A stretch of DNA of 24,135 nt from Jimgerdemannia flammicorona (GCA_003990745.1 RBNI01001144.1:1-24135); one strand, 5' to 3'. Counted from the first letter of the stretch, positions 1 to 10,324 are shown. Notes: generated by a model not told the origin, from the letters alone. Numbers and translations are program-made.

Positions 1-43
<43 letters not shown>
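1..43. other. Poly-G run at the left edge
   Basis: The window opens with 43 consecutive G, followed by G-rich sequence to about position 130. No fungal telomere motif is seen next to it. With the C run at the other end, this looks like reads running into no-signal G calls at a contig end rather than real genomic sequence. Confidence 0.7.
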
Positions 44-44
<1 letters not shown>

Positions 45-2540
45 ATGGGTACGGGGTATGTCAGATATTGGGAATATTTTTTTCAGTGTAGGGTGTTTGA
101 CAATGACTGTAAGGGGGAGGGGCGGGGATATCAAGGTTGGCCGCTCATGGATCCAAGTAACAAAAAAGCGGTTGTGGACGAAAAGTTCTGGGCCAAATAT
201 TGACGTTCCCAGCCAGTCCTGTTGGGCACCCAGCAGAAACTAACGCACCGCAGACCTGCCCCATCGGGACAGCCTTATATTTAATACTACCAACCCCCGC
301 CCGTCGCACAACTACCTGAACCTGCACCCAACAAACATCGCCATAAACATTGACATCTTGTTTAAGGATGCATAACAACACGACAGAATCGCGACCACCC
401 GGACCCTTGCCCCCCGATATGTACATAACTCGATGCGAACTATGTACATATCCATCCATTCTCTTAATTCTCTTACAATCCACCCCCCCCGGCTCCCCCC
501 CCCGATCCTTGAGCAACCTGCCACGCCGTCGCACTGTGCACGATCGACTGCCATCTTCGGCTCCAAACGGGTTTGCTTGCCCAAGAGCCACGTTGTGGCT
601 CGGCGCATTCCGATCCACCCCCCAAAACACGTCACCTGTGCGAAAGTCGCCGCACATGGGTAGTATATAGACACGATGCAGCATGCCTACCAGGCGATAA
701 TAGAGAATAAATAAATAAATCAAACCCCCCCTCCAACCCCTCCGTGGTATCGCCCAGCATCATAATCTCCTATCTGCCTTCCACAAGTAGCTACAAATGT
801 AAAATAGACTAGTCAATTTTCCTTACGTGACCAATGCCACACATATCACCTGCTGCCACCCTAAACACCCCCTTCCAATCCTAACCTGCCCCAATATCCC
901 TTGGAACGCCTCGCCCGCCACTTCCCACGTGGATGATGTATATACGCGATTTCGAGGCCCGCCATTCGGGAGTGTCGCCATATTCCTAGCTAATTCTACT
1001 CCCTCGTGCCATCCCTTCCCAGATAACGTGGCTGTCATACATGGACACATAACCAGGCTGTATGTAGGGTTGCACGGCGGCGATCCTGAGCCGCCCCGTT
1101 TGTGCGGATTGCCACTGGTTCCAGAATATATCGCGTCACCTTTTATATCTCCGCTCATAATTGAGGAGAAACACACCATCACAAATGAACGCTGGCTCCG
1201 CAAGTGCGTCTTGGCACCTTCCGTAGGACCCATTATGATTAACATTCAGGATTCTTTTCAAGTTCAATTATATAAGTAACTTAGATAATACCCTTCTTCA
1301 TTTAGATGAATTTTATTTTTTCCTTTTTTTTTTTTTTCGCAAGCAGCGTAAACTCTGCCGTTTCGTCTTACATACGCAATAAACACTTACACTTATTAAC
1401 GCGCAATCGTGCCGTCACACATTAGGTCAAATTTCGTCATGATTGAGGATTGTGAACATTTCCTGGTTTAAATGGCAATAAAGGTCCGACGAAGGAGTAA
1501 ATCGTGAGCTGAAGCTGGGAGGAGAGATCGTAACGTTGGGGTGTAGACGAAAGTAAAAGAAAACCGTGAATCATAACGAACGTCACACCCATTGCCTATC
1601 CATCTTTTCAGATCAGATCATGCACACAAAGCGGCCCGTGTGTAGACCGCTCAAGGTGGAGATGGGCCCACCAGTCCCGTTTCGGGAGATGGGGGTTTGA
1701 GGCGTATGATAGGATTTGTGGGCAGGAAATGCAATAATGGGATGCTTGAGGCGAACCGATGGGTCACATGGGTAGACTCTTCAGCCTGATCCTGTGACCC
1801 TCAGAAAGAAAAAGCGACAGTGAATAATAATAATAGTAACTAATAATACCGATTGTGCCTTTGGTTTGGAAAGGGAAAGGCCCGACTCGGCCAAAAAAAA
1901 AAGCCTGCTGCTATAATTTTACAATCCATAACGACCGCAACATCCGCCTACCTATGCTGCGTCGCGTCGCCCACGAGCAATGACGCATGCACCCACTCGG
2001 ACGGAGATTGCTCGGGATCTTCATCTGAAGATCATCACACGTCATCCAGACACACGCGAGCCGTGTGCCATGCCATATGCGTGCTCTGGAAGAGGAGAAA
2101 AAAAGAAAAAAAATGCCCGGAATTTCTCCGGCTAGCAGGGCTCGGGAAATTTCTGAGGTGGTCTTGTATACGACAGACAAATGGTGAAGCCAGTGCGTGC
2201 CGTATCGTCTTGATGTAAAAAATGACTCCAATATCATATGACGCATAGCTTGTAGGCCAAAATAGCGCACCGTATGCACACATGCCAACGGCAAAACAGC
2301 GGAATACGGTGCGCAGGTGTGGCAGGTGTGCGGATTCGGAAGGAGAGGGATACGGGAAGCAGCAATGCGTAGGTACCTTGTATCATAGCCTCGTGGTGAT
2401 GATCAGTGTAACGTCCATTGAGTGATGAAAGGATTTCGGACAAGATCCGCCAATCAAAGAGTGCGTCGCCCGATCATCTCGCACGGGAAAGGTTTCATGT
2501 GTGGTTTTGTACATCCAAGAAATTCGGGTATAACATGGCC

Positions 2541-2568
2541 CGAAGAGAACATTCTTTTGTTCTCTTCG
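2541..2568. repeat. Perfect 11-bp inverted repeat (hairpin)
   Basis: Arms 2541-2551 (CGAAGAGAACA) and 2558-2568 (TGTTCTCTTCG) are perfect reverse complements around a 6-base loop, TTCTTT. No gene is near enough to assign a terminator role, and Rho-independent terminators are not expected in a fungal nucleus. It could be a structured RNA stem or a binding site for a dimeric factor. Confidence 0.75.
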
Positions 2569-3096
2569 CCCCTACGATAGCGTCCTCCCGACTGGTTATC
2601 GAATGCTATTCATGCCGGGGCAACACGAGGAACTTTGAGCGCCAAGACGGATGTCTTCGGCTTGGACGGCGATATCATATACCCGCGTGGAGAGGGTCTT
2701 GGCCTTGCGCTGGAGCCTGTGATGATTGGGTCGTTAGTTGGATAGTGTTGAGGCTCGGGTTTCCATAATATTCTCGGTAAGCAATATGTACAGATTAATG
2801 AGTCATATGTGTTGAGCTAGCGGAACCCCCTTCTCTTTTAGACCTTCGCCCACTGAGAAGGGAAACGTCCTTCAGGGTCGGTAACTCCAGGTTGGCGTTA
2901 TGGATTACTATGAAGGGTGATTGGCTAGGTGATAATAAATTTGCTTGTATTAAACAGCTCATCAGATTCTTGCGGATTGACAAAGGGCTGGGATTGGCCG
3001 GTGGTGCATTATTATGATACTGGCAGGTCTTGAGATCACAGTCTATGTAAAATTGTATCTTTGTACTTTATTTACTACGGTTTGTGCATACATCTA

Positions 3097-3200
3097 CAAG
3101 TACAAATATTGTCAATCACAGCCTATCATTTCATTCGTTGGGCAATTGCAAGTACAAATATTGTTAATCACATCCCGCATCATTTCGTTCTTTCGGCAAC
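3097..3200. repeat. 52-bp tandem duplication
   Basis: Unit 1 (3097-3148) and unit 2 (3149-3200) are directly adjacent and equal in length. Both begin with CAAGTACAAATATTG, then diverge by scattered substitutions while keeping TCATTTC and GGCAA blocks in register. This is an old local duplication in non-coding sequence. Confidence 0.85.
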
Positions 3201-4033
3201 ATTAAGAAAAAGAGGACAATGGCGTAAAACTTTCCAAGCGATCCTAACAACAATCGACGATCGACGGCGTCTGTAGCCTCACCACAACGGCACGAGCCGC
3301 AAAATTAATCGCCTTACAGTGCCTTCTCCCACAAGCAGGTTCCTCCTGTCCCACTTTCCCTCCACCTACCTGTTCTTTCACTATTTTGCTGGTTCTTGGA
3401 TCTGTTCCATGGGAAAATAAACATATTGGTGAATAAGTAGTTCAACACAAAAAATGTATATACCACACACCTCCCTCCCCCCCCCTCCCAAGAAAAAAAA
3501 AAAAAAAAAAAATCTTTGTCCATCTGTCGCCTTTCGTAAACTGCAGACGATCAGAGGCAACGAACGGAAGGCACGATGCAGTCAAGGACATCAGAAACCC
3601 TCTATCAACACACACGTCCCATAGGGTCAGCAGCCGCGAACTGTTGGAGAAAAGACGTACAGTACCTGAAAAGTACCAGGTCTGCAAGCGCTAGTACTTG
3701 AGAAAGAAGGGAAACATACATGCCTTGGGATAAAGACAATCGCATTGGGACGACTAGTAGAGGTGTGAGTGGCCTCAAGAAGGATCAAGACAGACGCATA
3801 GGAACGACTGTGAGCGGCAGAAACGGGAGGGAAGCATAACCTGATGTTCTGAAGCGCCCCTTGGAAGGGAGAAGCAAATCTGGTAAAGCAGAGCATATCA
3901 TCCTCGCGAGAAGGGCAACTGAGTGCTCGCAAAGTTCGAGCCCTGCACTGCTAGTGTTTGCGTTGAACGCCTTTAGGAGAGGGCGTAGAATGACGACAAC
4001 CGCACGGAGTGTACCGAAAGACTAATGGCGTGG

Positions 4034-4041
4034 TGACGTCA
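4034..4041. promoter_or_regulatory. CRE-like palindrome TGACGTCA
   Basis: A perfect TGACGTCA octamer, the consensus for CREB/ATF-type bZIP factors, lies in GGTGACGTCATCAC. It is just upstream of the 17-bp tandem repeat at 4096-4129, which carries a related GCGTC/TCATC sequence. No promoter is clearly linked to it, since the nearest gene (4312-4686) runs on the minus strand and ends on this side. Function is inferred from the motif only. Confidence 0.4.
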
Positions 4042-4095
4042 TCACACTACCCAAGCATGGTAACCGCCAATCACAGATGCGCAGTCGGATCACTC

Positions 4096-4129
4096 GTCTC
4101 ATCGATTGTGGCGTCTCATCGATTGTGGC
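4096..4129. repeat. Two perfect 17-bp tandem copies
   Basis: GTCTCATCGATTGTGGC occurs twice without a gap (4096-4112 and 4113-4129), followed by GTC, the start of a third copy. Each unit contains the ATCGAT palindrome. The unit resembles the 14-bp GCGTCATCAATTTT repeat at 19073-19111. Confidence 0.9.
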
Positions 4130-4311
4130 GTCAAACTTACATGGAAGTATGTTTGTGATTTTTTTGTGAAACTCGGCCTAATATTATTCATTGCATTTAT
4201 TTAAATAGTAAAAGCCTTAACCAACAGCCAAATAATGCCTATGCTCATAGAATCTAGTTGTATCTGTATAGATTTCAAAGATGTTCTCATAGGCCGCCAG
4301 CAAGAATCCGA

Positions 4312-4686
4312 CTACTTGGGGACCTTGTACTTGCGGTTGATCTTGATGAGACGTCTAGCGAATTCCAGCCACTGCTTCTTCGTCCTGAGACCGTCGCCCT
4401 CGGCTTGGGCGGTGGCCAAGTAAGCGAGGATGTCGGGGTCAGTGGCGGTGGTCTTGACTTTCAAGCAAGCACTGTCCCAGACCTTCTTGATGTCGGCCGG
4501 TTTTTGCGTGGTGTCGTTTCTCGAGTAGCCGTGCATGTATTTGAGCGCCTCCATGAAATCTGGGTCGTGACAGAGCTTTGTCAGCCCTATGTAGGGAGGA
4601 ACGGCCGAAGTGGGTGGATAGACGACGCCGAGGGCCCCGGCAACAAGAACGATCAGGAGGAGGCAGAGGATAGTGTGAGGACGCAT
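4312..4686 (-). CDS. Small secreted protein of unknown function
   Basis: A single-exon frame of 124 residues on the minus strand. Residues 1-20 form a classic signal peptide: a short charged start (MRPH), a Leu/Val/Ile-rich core and a small-residue end near Gly20. The mature part of about 104 residues has two cysteines (Cys39 and Cys74), which could form one disulfide. It also has an NDT glycosylation sequon (Asn57) and a Lys/Arg-rich C-terminus ending KYKVPK. It has no membrane segment after the signal. The start is supported by a TATA box about 50 bases upstream and a CCAAT box before that. I do not recognise the family. Size, secretion and low cysteine number fit a small secreted protein, a class that includes effectors and cell-surface proteins, but no function can be assigned. 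That it is a real gene is fairly sure from the signal peptide and promoter together. Confidence 0.75.
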   Translation of the reverse strand: MRPHTILCLLLIVLVAGALGVVYPPTSAVPPYIGLTKLCHDPDFMEALKYMHGYSRNDTTQKPADIKKVWDSACLKVKTTATDPDILAYLATAQAEGDGLRTKKQWLEFARRLIKINRKYKVPK

Positions 4687-4735
4687 AGTTGTAGCAGGAG
4701 AGGGAGCTAAGGAATTGGATAGGCGCGGGTCTGGT

Positions 4736-4743
4736 ATTATATA
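4736..4743 (-). promoter_or_regulatory. TATA box of the secreted-protein gene
   Basis: On the minus strand the sequence reads TATATAAT, about 50 bases upstream of the ATG at 4686. This leaves room for a transcription start about 30 bases downstream and a short leader. Confidence 0.65.
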
Positions 4744-4785
4744 TGAATTGGAATGTGTGACGCTCGTTCATTTTGGCTAGAGCTG

Positions 4786-4790
4786 ATTGG
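4786..4790 (-). promoter_or_regulatory. CCAAT box of the secreted-protein gene
   Basis: CCAAT on the minus strand (ATTGG on plus), about 45 bases upstream of the TATA box. This is the usual position for binding of the fungal CCAAT (HAP/NF-Y) complex. Confidence 0.5.
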
Positions 4791-4829
4791 GCCTCCAGTG
4801 AGTCTGTAGCACCCGATTTTTTGCCCACA

Positions 4830-7496
4830 AAGTGTTTGACATTTCCATTCAGAGATCCCCCTTATCAATCGTAATTTAATTAATTGCATGCATGCCTTTG
4901 ACTTTCAGGTCCCAACTAGGCGCATCCGACGCCCCGGAAGTCCCGGGAAACCATAAACAGAACGAAGGCCTTCGATTGTAAAACAAGGTGTCAAAAAGAC
5001 TAGCGCCCCATCGCCAAGTGTTTAAAGTACAATTTAAGAATAAAGATTGACAGATGCCCAATCCGCGAGAAAAAAAAAAAAAAAAAAAGCCACAGGAGCG
5101 CAGAGCCACGTGTTGCTAGTTCCAGAAGACTGGTCGATCTCTATGACAACAGTTGATGGTGAGGCGAGATCAAGCCGGAGCTCCAATGTAGTCTTGCGGC
5201 CCCTTGTTTTTGTGACTATGTTTGTGGCCTAAGTAAACCAACAGGAAATCAGAATTCCACTTTGGGTTGTACGACGCAACATAATTACAAGGTGTTAGAA
5301 TTCCAGACATCTTTAGTGGTCTGCCACGAGTCAATGGAATTAGTACTTGGAGTAGATGGATAGAATTTCGAAAGATTCAACAATAGATTCAGAATATTAT
5401 AGTTAGTCAGTCGTGTTTATTAAAAAGAGGTACCATCAAGACTCATTAGCGTCAATTTGTTCATTTTATACAATATCCACCATCCCAACGCAGCATTATC
5501 AATGAATGCGTAGCTTGGATATTCTATGTCCACATATTTTCGTCTCCACTTGAGGGCTCAGGTGCAACCTTCGCCGAGCACAATTGTTCCGCTGTCGCAT
5601 CCAGATGAAAGCATTGGCGCGCAAAGAAACCGAACTGCCCTTCTTGCCCAGACGTTCGACTTCCGGTGTTGATCGCAACAAAAGGATATTGCTCTTACCC
5701 AGAGTATATACACACATTGCAACATTTCACAGTCACCACTCACGTTCGACCCCAACGATTCGAAACACACACCAACATGTGTAGAATTGAGTAAACAATC
5801 GATTTTCTACGCCAGCCTGTCCACCCCTTCGACGTAATTACCTTTCAAGCATTTTCTCCTAATGATAGCTAATGATTCCTATTGGCTATTAATGGGCATG
5901 CGTCGCACAATGCTCCTTTGCTTTTTGGGCGTCCCGCAATGTTCCTTGTTGGCGTCGCGCAATGCTCCTTTGTGTGCTGTGGACAGAAGTTGCACCCACC
6001 GCACGTTTTTTTAGATAAATTTAGCTCATGTCCGTTGTCGCGTCGTCGATCATATATAGTGTACAGCAGACCAAATGTTGCCCCTTTTAGCCACGAACAC
6101 TGTTGACGACCGCCATACCTATCAGGCTGCATGATTGCCAAGAGAGCCGCGCAGATTGTGTCAGAGGAATCTACAACTATCACGCTTTTGTTCCGTGTGG
6201 AGTCGCACATTCGCGCGATCGATATAAATAGTGTGGGAGCGGATTTGTCTTTCAAGTTCTATGTGCCTATTGGATTGGCGCCCATTTTAGTTCAGCACGC
6301 ATTCCACGGGCTCAGGCATGATTCTCGGCCAGATGCTTTGTCCCACAAATGTTTGTCGCAATGCTCGTACATGGCCGTATAGACAAACGTATAAAGTGTT
6401 AACATGGATGGAATGCCAGCTCCGTGCGGAAGATGTACGCTGAAAGTCCTCCAAGAATGCATAATATTCAGTGTTGATAATTGCTAATGTTCAATAGATC
6501 TGGGCTCGCGGAAAAAACTTTTTCCCAGCGCTTGTGACGCCCGGTTACCTCACGTTCACCCGAACTCTATAAGGGAAATATGTAGTACTAGCGAATCAAT
6601 TCTGCTAAATATACAGAGCTGCATATATATATAAAAAATAAAAAATAAAAATAAAAAAATGAGTGACCTTGAAACATCAGCTATTGGCCCGTATGATAGA
6701 TACCGTTTTTCTTTTCCCTACCATACCAAGAGGACAAGTATGGCTTGGAGATTAAGATCAGATTTGGTTCGCGCGTCCTATCGAACATCTCTCCCATCAT
6801 CGCCACACTTCCCACAGTAAGCTTCTCCGAAACGATCATACGATATTGTGTCCTGCCAATCACTCCCCTCAAAAATTGAAACTACGTAGGTTTATTTTCA
6901 GAACCGGCCGTACATCACATAGACCTGGAACGCATCAGAGCGCTTAACTGAAGGTGTGTTTGAAGGCCTGTAGACGCGGTGGGACGGAAAATTGGTGTAT
7001 GTTTGTTTCGGAAGGCCGATGCGACGTCCTTTCGAGATGGCAGATATTTTTGCCAATTTCGATAGACGCGTTCGAGAGTGGCTCGGTCGAGTTATTGTGT
7101 CCCGATGGAGTACGGATCCGCCCTTCTGGGAGGACCATCTGAGATGTCCTGTGGCAACTCAATCGCTTGAAGTTTTGGCCTTTCATTTTGGTGTGGTGGT
7201 GCGAGCTGGAATGCCGCCTTAGAACGTTGTTGGTGCTCGTTTCGATTTTCCAGTCTAGTTTTATTTTGTTTTGTTTTATTCTGCTACTGTAAGTATGAGC
7301 AATCTTCGGAGGTGCGGATCTGATAAGTGCAAAGGGCCGAGATGAAAGATGGGTGACATCACTACGTTTGATGCCGTTTTGTCACATGACATAACTCAAT
7401 CAGCAAAAAACGTGTTTCAAAAAAAATGTTTGATTTTCCATTTGGGCAATGTTTATTCTCTCTCTTGGGCCCAATACACCTATACCTTTACCTCCC
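4830..7496. other. Gene-poor spacer with promoter-like motifs but no supported gene
   Basis: This stretch holds A19 at 5070-5088, an imperfect tandem repeat at 5896-5972 and an A/T low-complexity tract near 6624-6660. TATA-like sequences occur near 5705, 6051 and 6219. The one near 5705 leads to ATG 5777, which opens only a 5-codon frame. The one near 6051 leads to ATG 6131 with an 83-residue frame that has no recognisable domain. Frames at 5869-6255 (minus) and 6944-7222 (both strands) look like shadows. It may contain decayed genes, but I cannot support one. Confidence 0.5.
5896..5972. repeat. Three imperfect copies of a roughly 22-bp unit
   Basis: GCGTCGCACAATGCTCCTTTG, GCGTCCCGCAATGTTCCTTG and GCGTCGCGCAATGCTCCTTTG follow each other with short variable spacers (within 5896-5920, 5928-5948 and 5951-5972). 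Copies 1 and 3 are nearly identical. No gene is assigned around it. Confidence 0.75.
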
Positions 7497-7559
7497 ATGT
7501 CGCCCATCATCTTCGACACCCCACAAACAACAACCACCCACCACCTCACTCACCCCACA

Positions 7560-8328
7560 ATGCATCTCAACCGCTCCTTTGCCCTTCACCCAACGTCCCC
7601 CGCCGCTGGCAGTAAGCGCAAGGCCGCTTTCCCGGACGCCCCCCAGGGCTGGGCCCGCCAAAAGCTGGTTCGCATGGACCTAGACGAGGGCGAGGAGCTC
7701 GACGACTGGACCGAGGATGACGAGGGCCACACGGCGAACGACCGCGATCACGAGCGACGGACCACCTACATGATCGCCACGCCTCGCCGGACGTCGTCGA
7801 ATCTGCGCTCCCCCGCCTCGCTCCTCACACAGCAACAGCAACCTCTCTCCTTGGCACTCAAGTCCGACATACGCCCGCACGGCCAGAAGCACGCTCGGTT
7901 TTCGACCTGCGGCATATGCCACAGGCAGCAGAATCTCTTCGCCATGGCACAGAGTCTGAGCAGGTGCTCCGTGTGCGACGAGATGGTATGTAACGTGTGT
8001 AGCCGCAGCTGCGACGGGTCGGCGTGTCGCGGAAGCGTGGTCTGCGGGCGGTGCTGCGTCGAAGGGTATGTACAACGTGTTTTTTTTTTTTTTTTTTTCA
8101 GGGTGCAATCAAAAAAGGGGGGTTCCTAAGTCAGGGGGGATGGGTGGCACGGTCACGCGGACATGGGACAACAGAAACATGGGAGAACCAACCAATTATA
8201 TATTCACAAAAAATATAAAATAAAAAACGATTTCAAAACCTCGCCCTCATTCCTTTCCGACTCATGTCCTCGCCTCCCAACCTAGGCCGGACGTGACGCT
8301 CTGCCACTCGTGCTCCACCTCCTCATAA
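7560..8328 (+). CDS. Cys-rich zinc-finger protein, two exons
   Basis: Exons 7560-8065 and 8286-8328 (intron 8066-8285, GTATGT...CCTAG) give 182 residues. The N-terminal half is polar, with a possible nuclear signal (SKRK, 18-21), an acidic stretch (residues 40-56) and QQQQ at 91-94. The C-terminus is a dense zinc-binding module: CxxC pairs at Cys117/120, 136/139, 144/147, 162/165 and 175/178, plus Cys151, 156 and 166. Four paired sites suggest a cross-brace fold such as RING, FYVE or PHD, but the spacing fits none exactly, so I do not name the family. The intron join restores the last CxxC. ATG 7560 has the best context (CACAATG). In-frame ATGs at 7497 and 7449 would add 21 or 37 residues. 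The intron carries T19 just after the donor, followed by a CAG that is a possible cryptic acceptor. A nuclear or regulatory role is inferred only. Confidence 0.75.
8080..8098. repeat. T19 homopolymer inside the zinc-finger gene intron
   Basis: Nineteen T start 14 bases after the splice donor and are followed at once by CAG. The tract looks like a polypyrimidine tract plus acceptor, but using it would give an intron of only 35 bases. Confidence 0.9.
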
Positions 8329-9496
8329 TCTTCTACGGAGCAATGTGCAAAATGGTACAGCGTTGGTCGACCATTTAGCGAACGTAGTATGCGCATGTTT
8401 AGATTGGATAGCTGTTTGCATGGAACATTGGTATCAAATGGTATCTGTTGTGTCGTCCCTTTCATATAGTTTTAAGGCGGCGAGGAGATTTGTGGCGGTT
8501 ACATCTATGCTTTTTCTTTGCTTGTTTTGTGAAATTTTTTTTTCCCATTTCTTTCTTTCATTTCGTTCTTTTGTCTATTTTTGCTTTTATGCTTTTTGAG
8601 CACTCCTAATAGCTGTACAAAAAAAAATACACAAGACATTTCTTTTCGTCTTTCTCTCTCTCTTTTAATCGGTTTCTTCTTCTAATGACTTGTAATCCCT
8701 GTCTCCTTTTTCTCGTCGTCACTTTGACTAGGATACTCTACATTCTTTATTATGCTCTAGTGTCCTTAATTTCAGATCTTCCCTCGATACATGTAGCCTA
8801 AATGTTCTTGTTCCCGACGTAGTTTTCGGTTTACCCTTTGCAATCCTCCTCCCAATTGTTGCAAGTTCGTTTTGTTGCCCTTACCCCTTTGCAAATGGCC
8901 TGTGTTGCCACTGGTAAAGAATATGACCATAAATCGGTCCAACGAGACGGAACCCGTAGTTTTCAAGATCAACTTGAATTTTTAATTATTATTATATATT
9001 TTTTCGTCTCTCTCCATTATTTACACTGTGATGGGGGAGGGGGGGCACCTCACCAATCTGGCTACCGGAGCTCGTGGTACATGTGGGCGCTATATCGCTA
9101 CCAAATTCCGAGATTCTCTCCTCGGCATTCTCGAAACGGCTCCGCCCAGGGAGTAAGGATAGTTGGGATCGTTGGCGCGATGTAAGGATCGACCCGTCCA
9201 TCGTTCGTATGGCTTGCGTGATATCGATTCGTAACCAGGGAAATTAGGATTTATGTCTCATTATTTCCCAAGGGCCATGAAACGGTATCCACATTCCAAC
9301 ATCTCAACCTCGAACCATTAATCCCGACCGAATCGACGTCCATCTACTTGCCACCCCTCCCCCACCCCCCAGCCAACTTGCACATCCCCCAGCCAGCGAC
9401 TGGACAGACGCAGAACTATGCGGTCCCCTTCCACACATACCTCGAAAGTCATAGGTCTTTGCGGTTTTATTTCCTGCTCGTAGTTTTCCCGCATGC
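8329..9496. other. Spacer without a supported gene
   Basis: The 3' flank of the zinc-finger gene is T-rich (8500-8700), with TTCTTT and CTCTCT tracts. Overlapping frames at 8838-9185 (plus) and 8992-9201 (minus) have no recognisable domain and cover each other, so neither is called. Confidence 0.5.
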
Positions 9497-10081
9497 TTAG
9501 ACGGGGGGAACAGAAATGTTGCATGCCGTTAGAGGTCTCCATGACCTGCTTTTATTATCTTTTTCTTTTTGCCTGAGGCAAATAAATAGATAAATAAATT
9601 TAATCCTTAAATCATTTGCAACATTGACTTGACTGTTGACCAATACTTGGTTTATTGCTCTTGATATTATTTCGTCGGGTTCAGTGCTCATTAAACGACA
9701 ATGGCAATCGTGTTGGAGTATGTATAAAAAGTGTCTGTTGCTCATCAATATCGTGGCAGAATGTATCTGGCACTGTTCATGATCCACTCGTCGTGTCCGC
9801 GCCAGTTGCTCGCTTTCCACTCCTTGCGCGCGTTCCTCCATACGTTGCTCGCCTTCCACGGGTGTCTCGTTTTCTGTTTGTCGCTCCCGATTCGGCGCCT
9901 GTTGCTCATTTTCCACCATTTGTAACTCTTGTTCAGCCCGCTGCACATGTCGGGTCTGGTATACCTGGGATGAATTCTCATAGATGCCAGTGCGCGTTTG
10001 TTTACTGTGAAACACACTTCCCAACCCTTCATTCCACAACATCACTAGCACGTCTACAATCTTACCCGCATTCGTGACCAT
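9497..10081 (-). pseudogene. Coiled-coil-like reading frame, probably gene debris
   Basis: A 194-codon open frame on the minus strand. Its middle part (roughly residues 45-105) is rich in Glu, Gln and Arg and repetitive (VENEQQA, VEGEQRMEERAQ, VESEQLA), as expected for a coiled coil or a charged low-complexity linker. The ends look non-coding, especially the hydrophobic stretch FIYLFICL followed by a Lys/Arg run. The repetition comes from a minisatellite in the DNA. The frame lies directly downstream of the Rad2-like remnant on the same strand, but nothing in it matches the Rad2 nuclease. I do not recognise it. It may be an exon of a decayed gene or a chance frame over a minisatellite. Confidence 0.3.
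9805..9916. repeat. Minisatellite with GTTGCTC...TTCCAC units
   Basis: The block GTTGCTCGCTTTCCAC and its variants begin at 9805, 9844 and 9901, separated by partly similar sequence (spacings 39 and 57, both multiples of 3). Read on the minus strand they encode the repeated VE-E-Q segments of the open frame at 9497-10081. Spacing in threes would fit expansion under coding constraint. Confidence 0.65.
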
Positions 10082-10209
10082 TACAAACTTCGCCTAGGGC
10101 AACCAGAGCCACGTCAGAGTCCCATATGCGTTAGATTCCAACACTTGCTGCCAGGCGTATATGGCGGTCGGGTGTTCGCGCTTCGATCTGAAGTCGAGAT
10201 CGTACTCAC

Positions 10210-10324
10210 TATGGTCGTCCTCTTGAGGGTTGGGGCGCCACCGTCAAAAACACAGACGGGCTTGATACTGTAGAACAGCAATTTACATATACTTCGCAGA
10301 TGTGGGCGTTGCGCCTTCCCTATC
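10210..10324 (-). pseudogene. Frameshifted remnant of a Rad2/XPG nuclease N-terminal domain
   Basis: Minus-strand pieces match the XPG N-terminal domain of Rad2-type repair nucleases in the right order but in three frames. DREG is read from 10324, RNAHI from 10313, then a longer piece from 10299: LRSICKLLFY, SIKPVCVFDGGAP and TLKRTTI, ending at 10210. In intact Rad2 proteins these are continuous (RDxEG...NAHI, about four residues, RRICKLLF, then KPVFVFDGGAP with LK). About 10 bases therefore appear lost after NAHI, with another shift before it. VFDG carries the domain's conserved metal-site aspartate. A splice donor (GTGAGT) follows at 10209. I do not recognise the start of the protein upstream or the catalytic I-region downstream. 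It is a decayed fragment, not a working gene. Its position beside the AT-rich block suggests a copy broken up in a repeat-degrading region. Confidence 0.7.

Larger units (their letters stand above)
44..4311. other. Gene-poor spacer, no supported gene
   Basis: No reading frame here shows a recognisable domain, a good start context together with splice signals, or a strand preference. The longer open frames (145-723 minus, 827-1279 plus, 1911-2294 minus, 2418-2768 plus, 3627-3932 minus) overlap others on the opposite strand and have low-complexity or shadow-like composition. The region holds C-rich runs near 481-501, a (TAAA)-type tract at 706-720, T14 at 1324-1337, (TAA)n-like repeats near 1824-1850, A20 at 3493-3512, a strong hairpin and two tandem duplications listed separately. 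Confidence 0.6.

Noticed and set aside
145..723. 192-codon open frame on the minus strand
   Set aside because: The C-rich DNA creates open frames on both strands; no motif, and TATA-like sequences on the two strands conflict.
827..1279. 150-codon open frame on plus and a 140-codon one on minus in the same place
   Set aside because: The two frames mirror each other, neither shows a domain, signal peptide or splice logic, and the composition fits a shadow frame.
3933..3945. B-box-like GTTCGAGCCC suggesting a tRNA
   Set aside because: The flanking bases cannot form a T stem, and no acceptor stem, D arm or anticodon arm can be built around it.
5703..5791. TATA box, leader and ATG at 5777
   Set aside because: The frame ends after five codons, and a possible donor (GTAAAC) leads to no in-frame exon.
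5896..5972. CRISPR-like array
   Set aside because: Only three imperfect units with spacers of a few bases, and the setting is eukaryotic.
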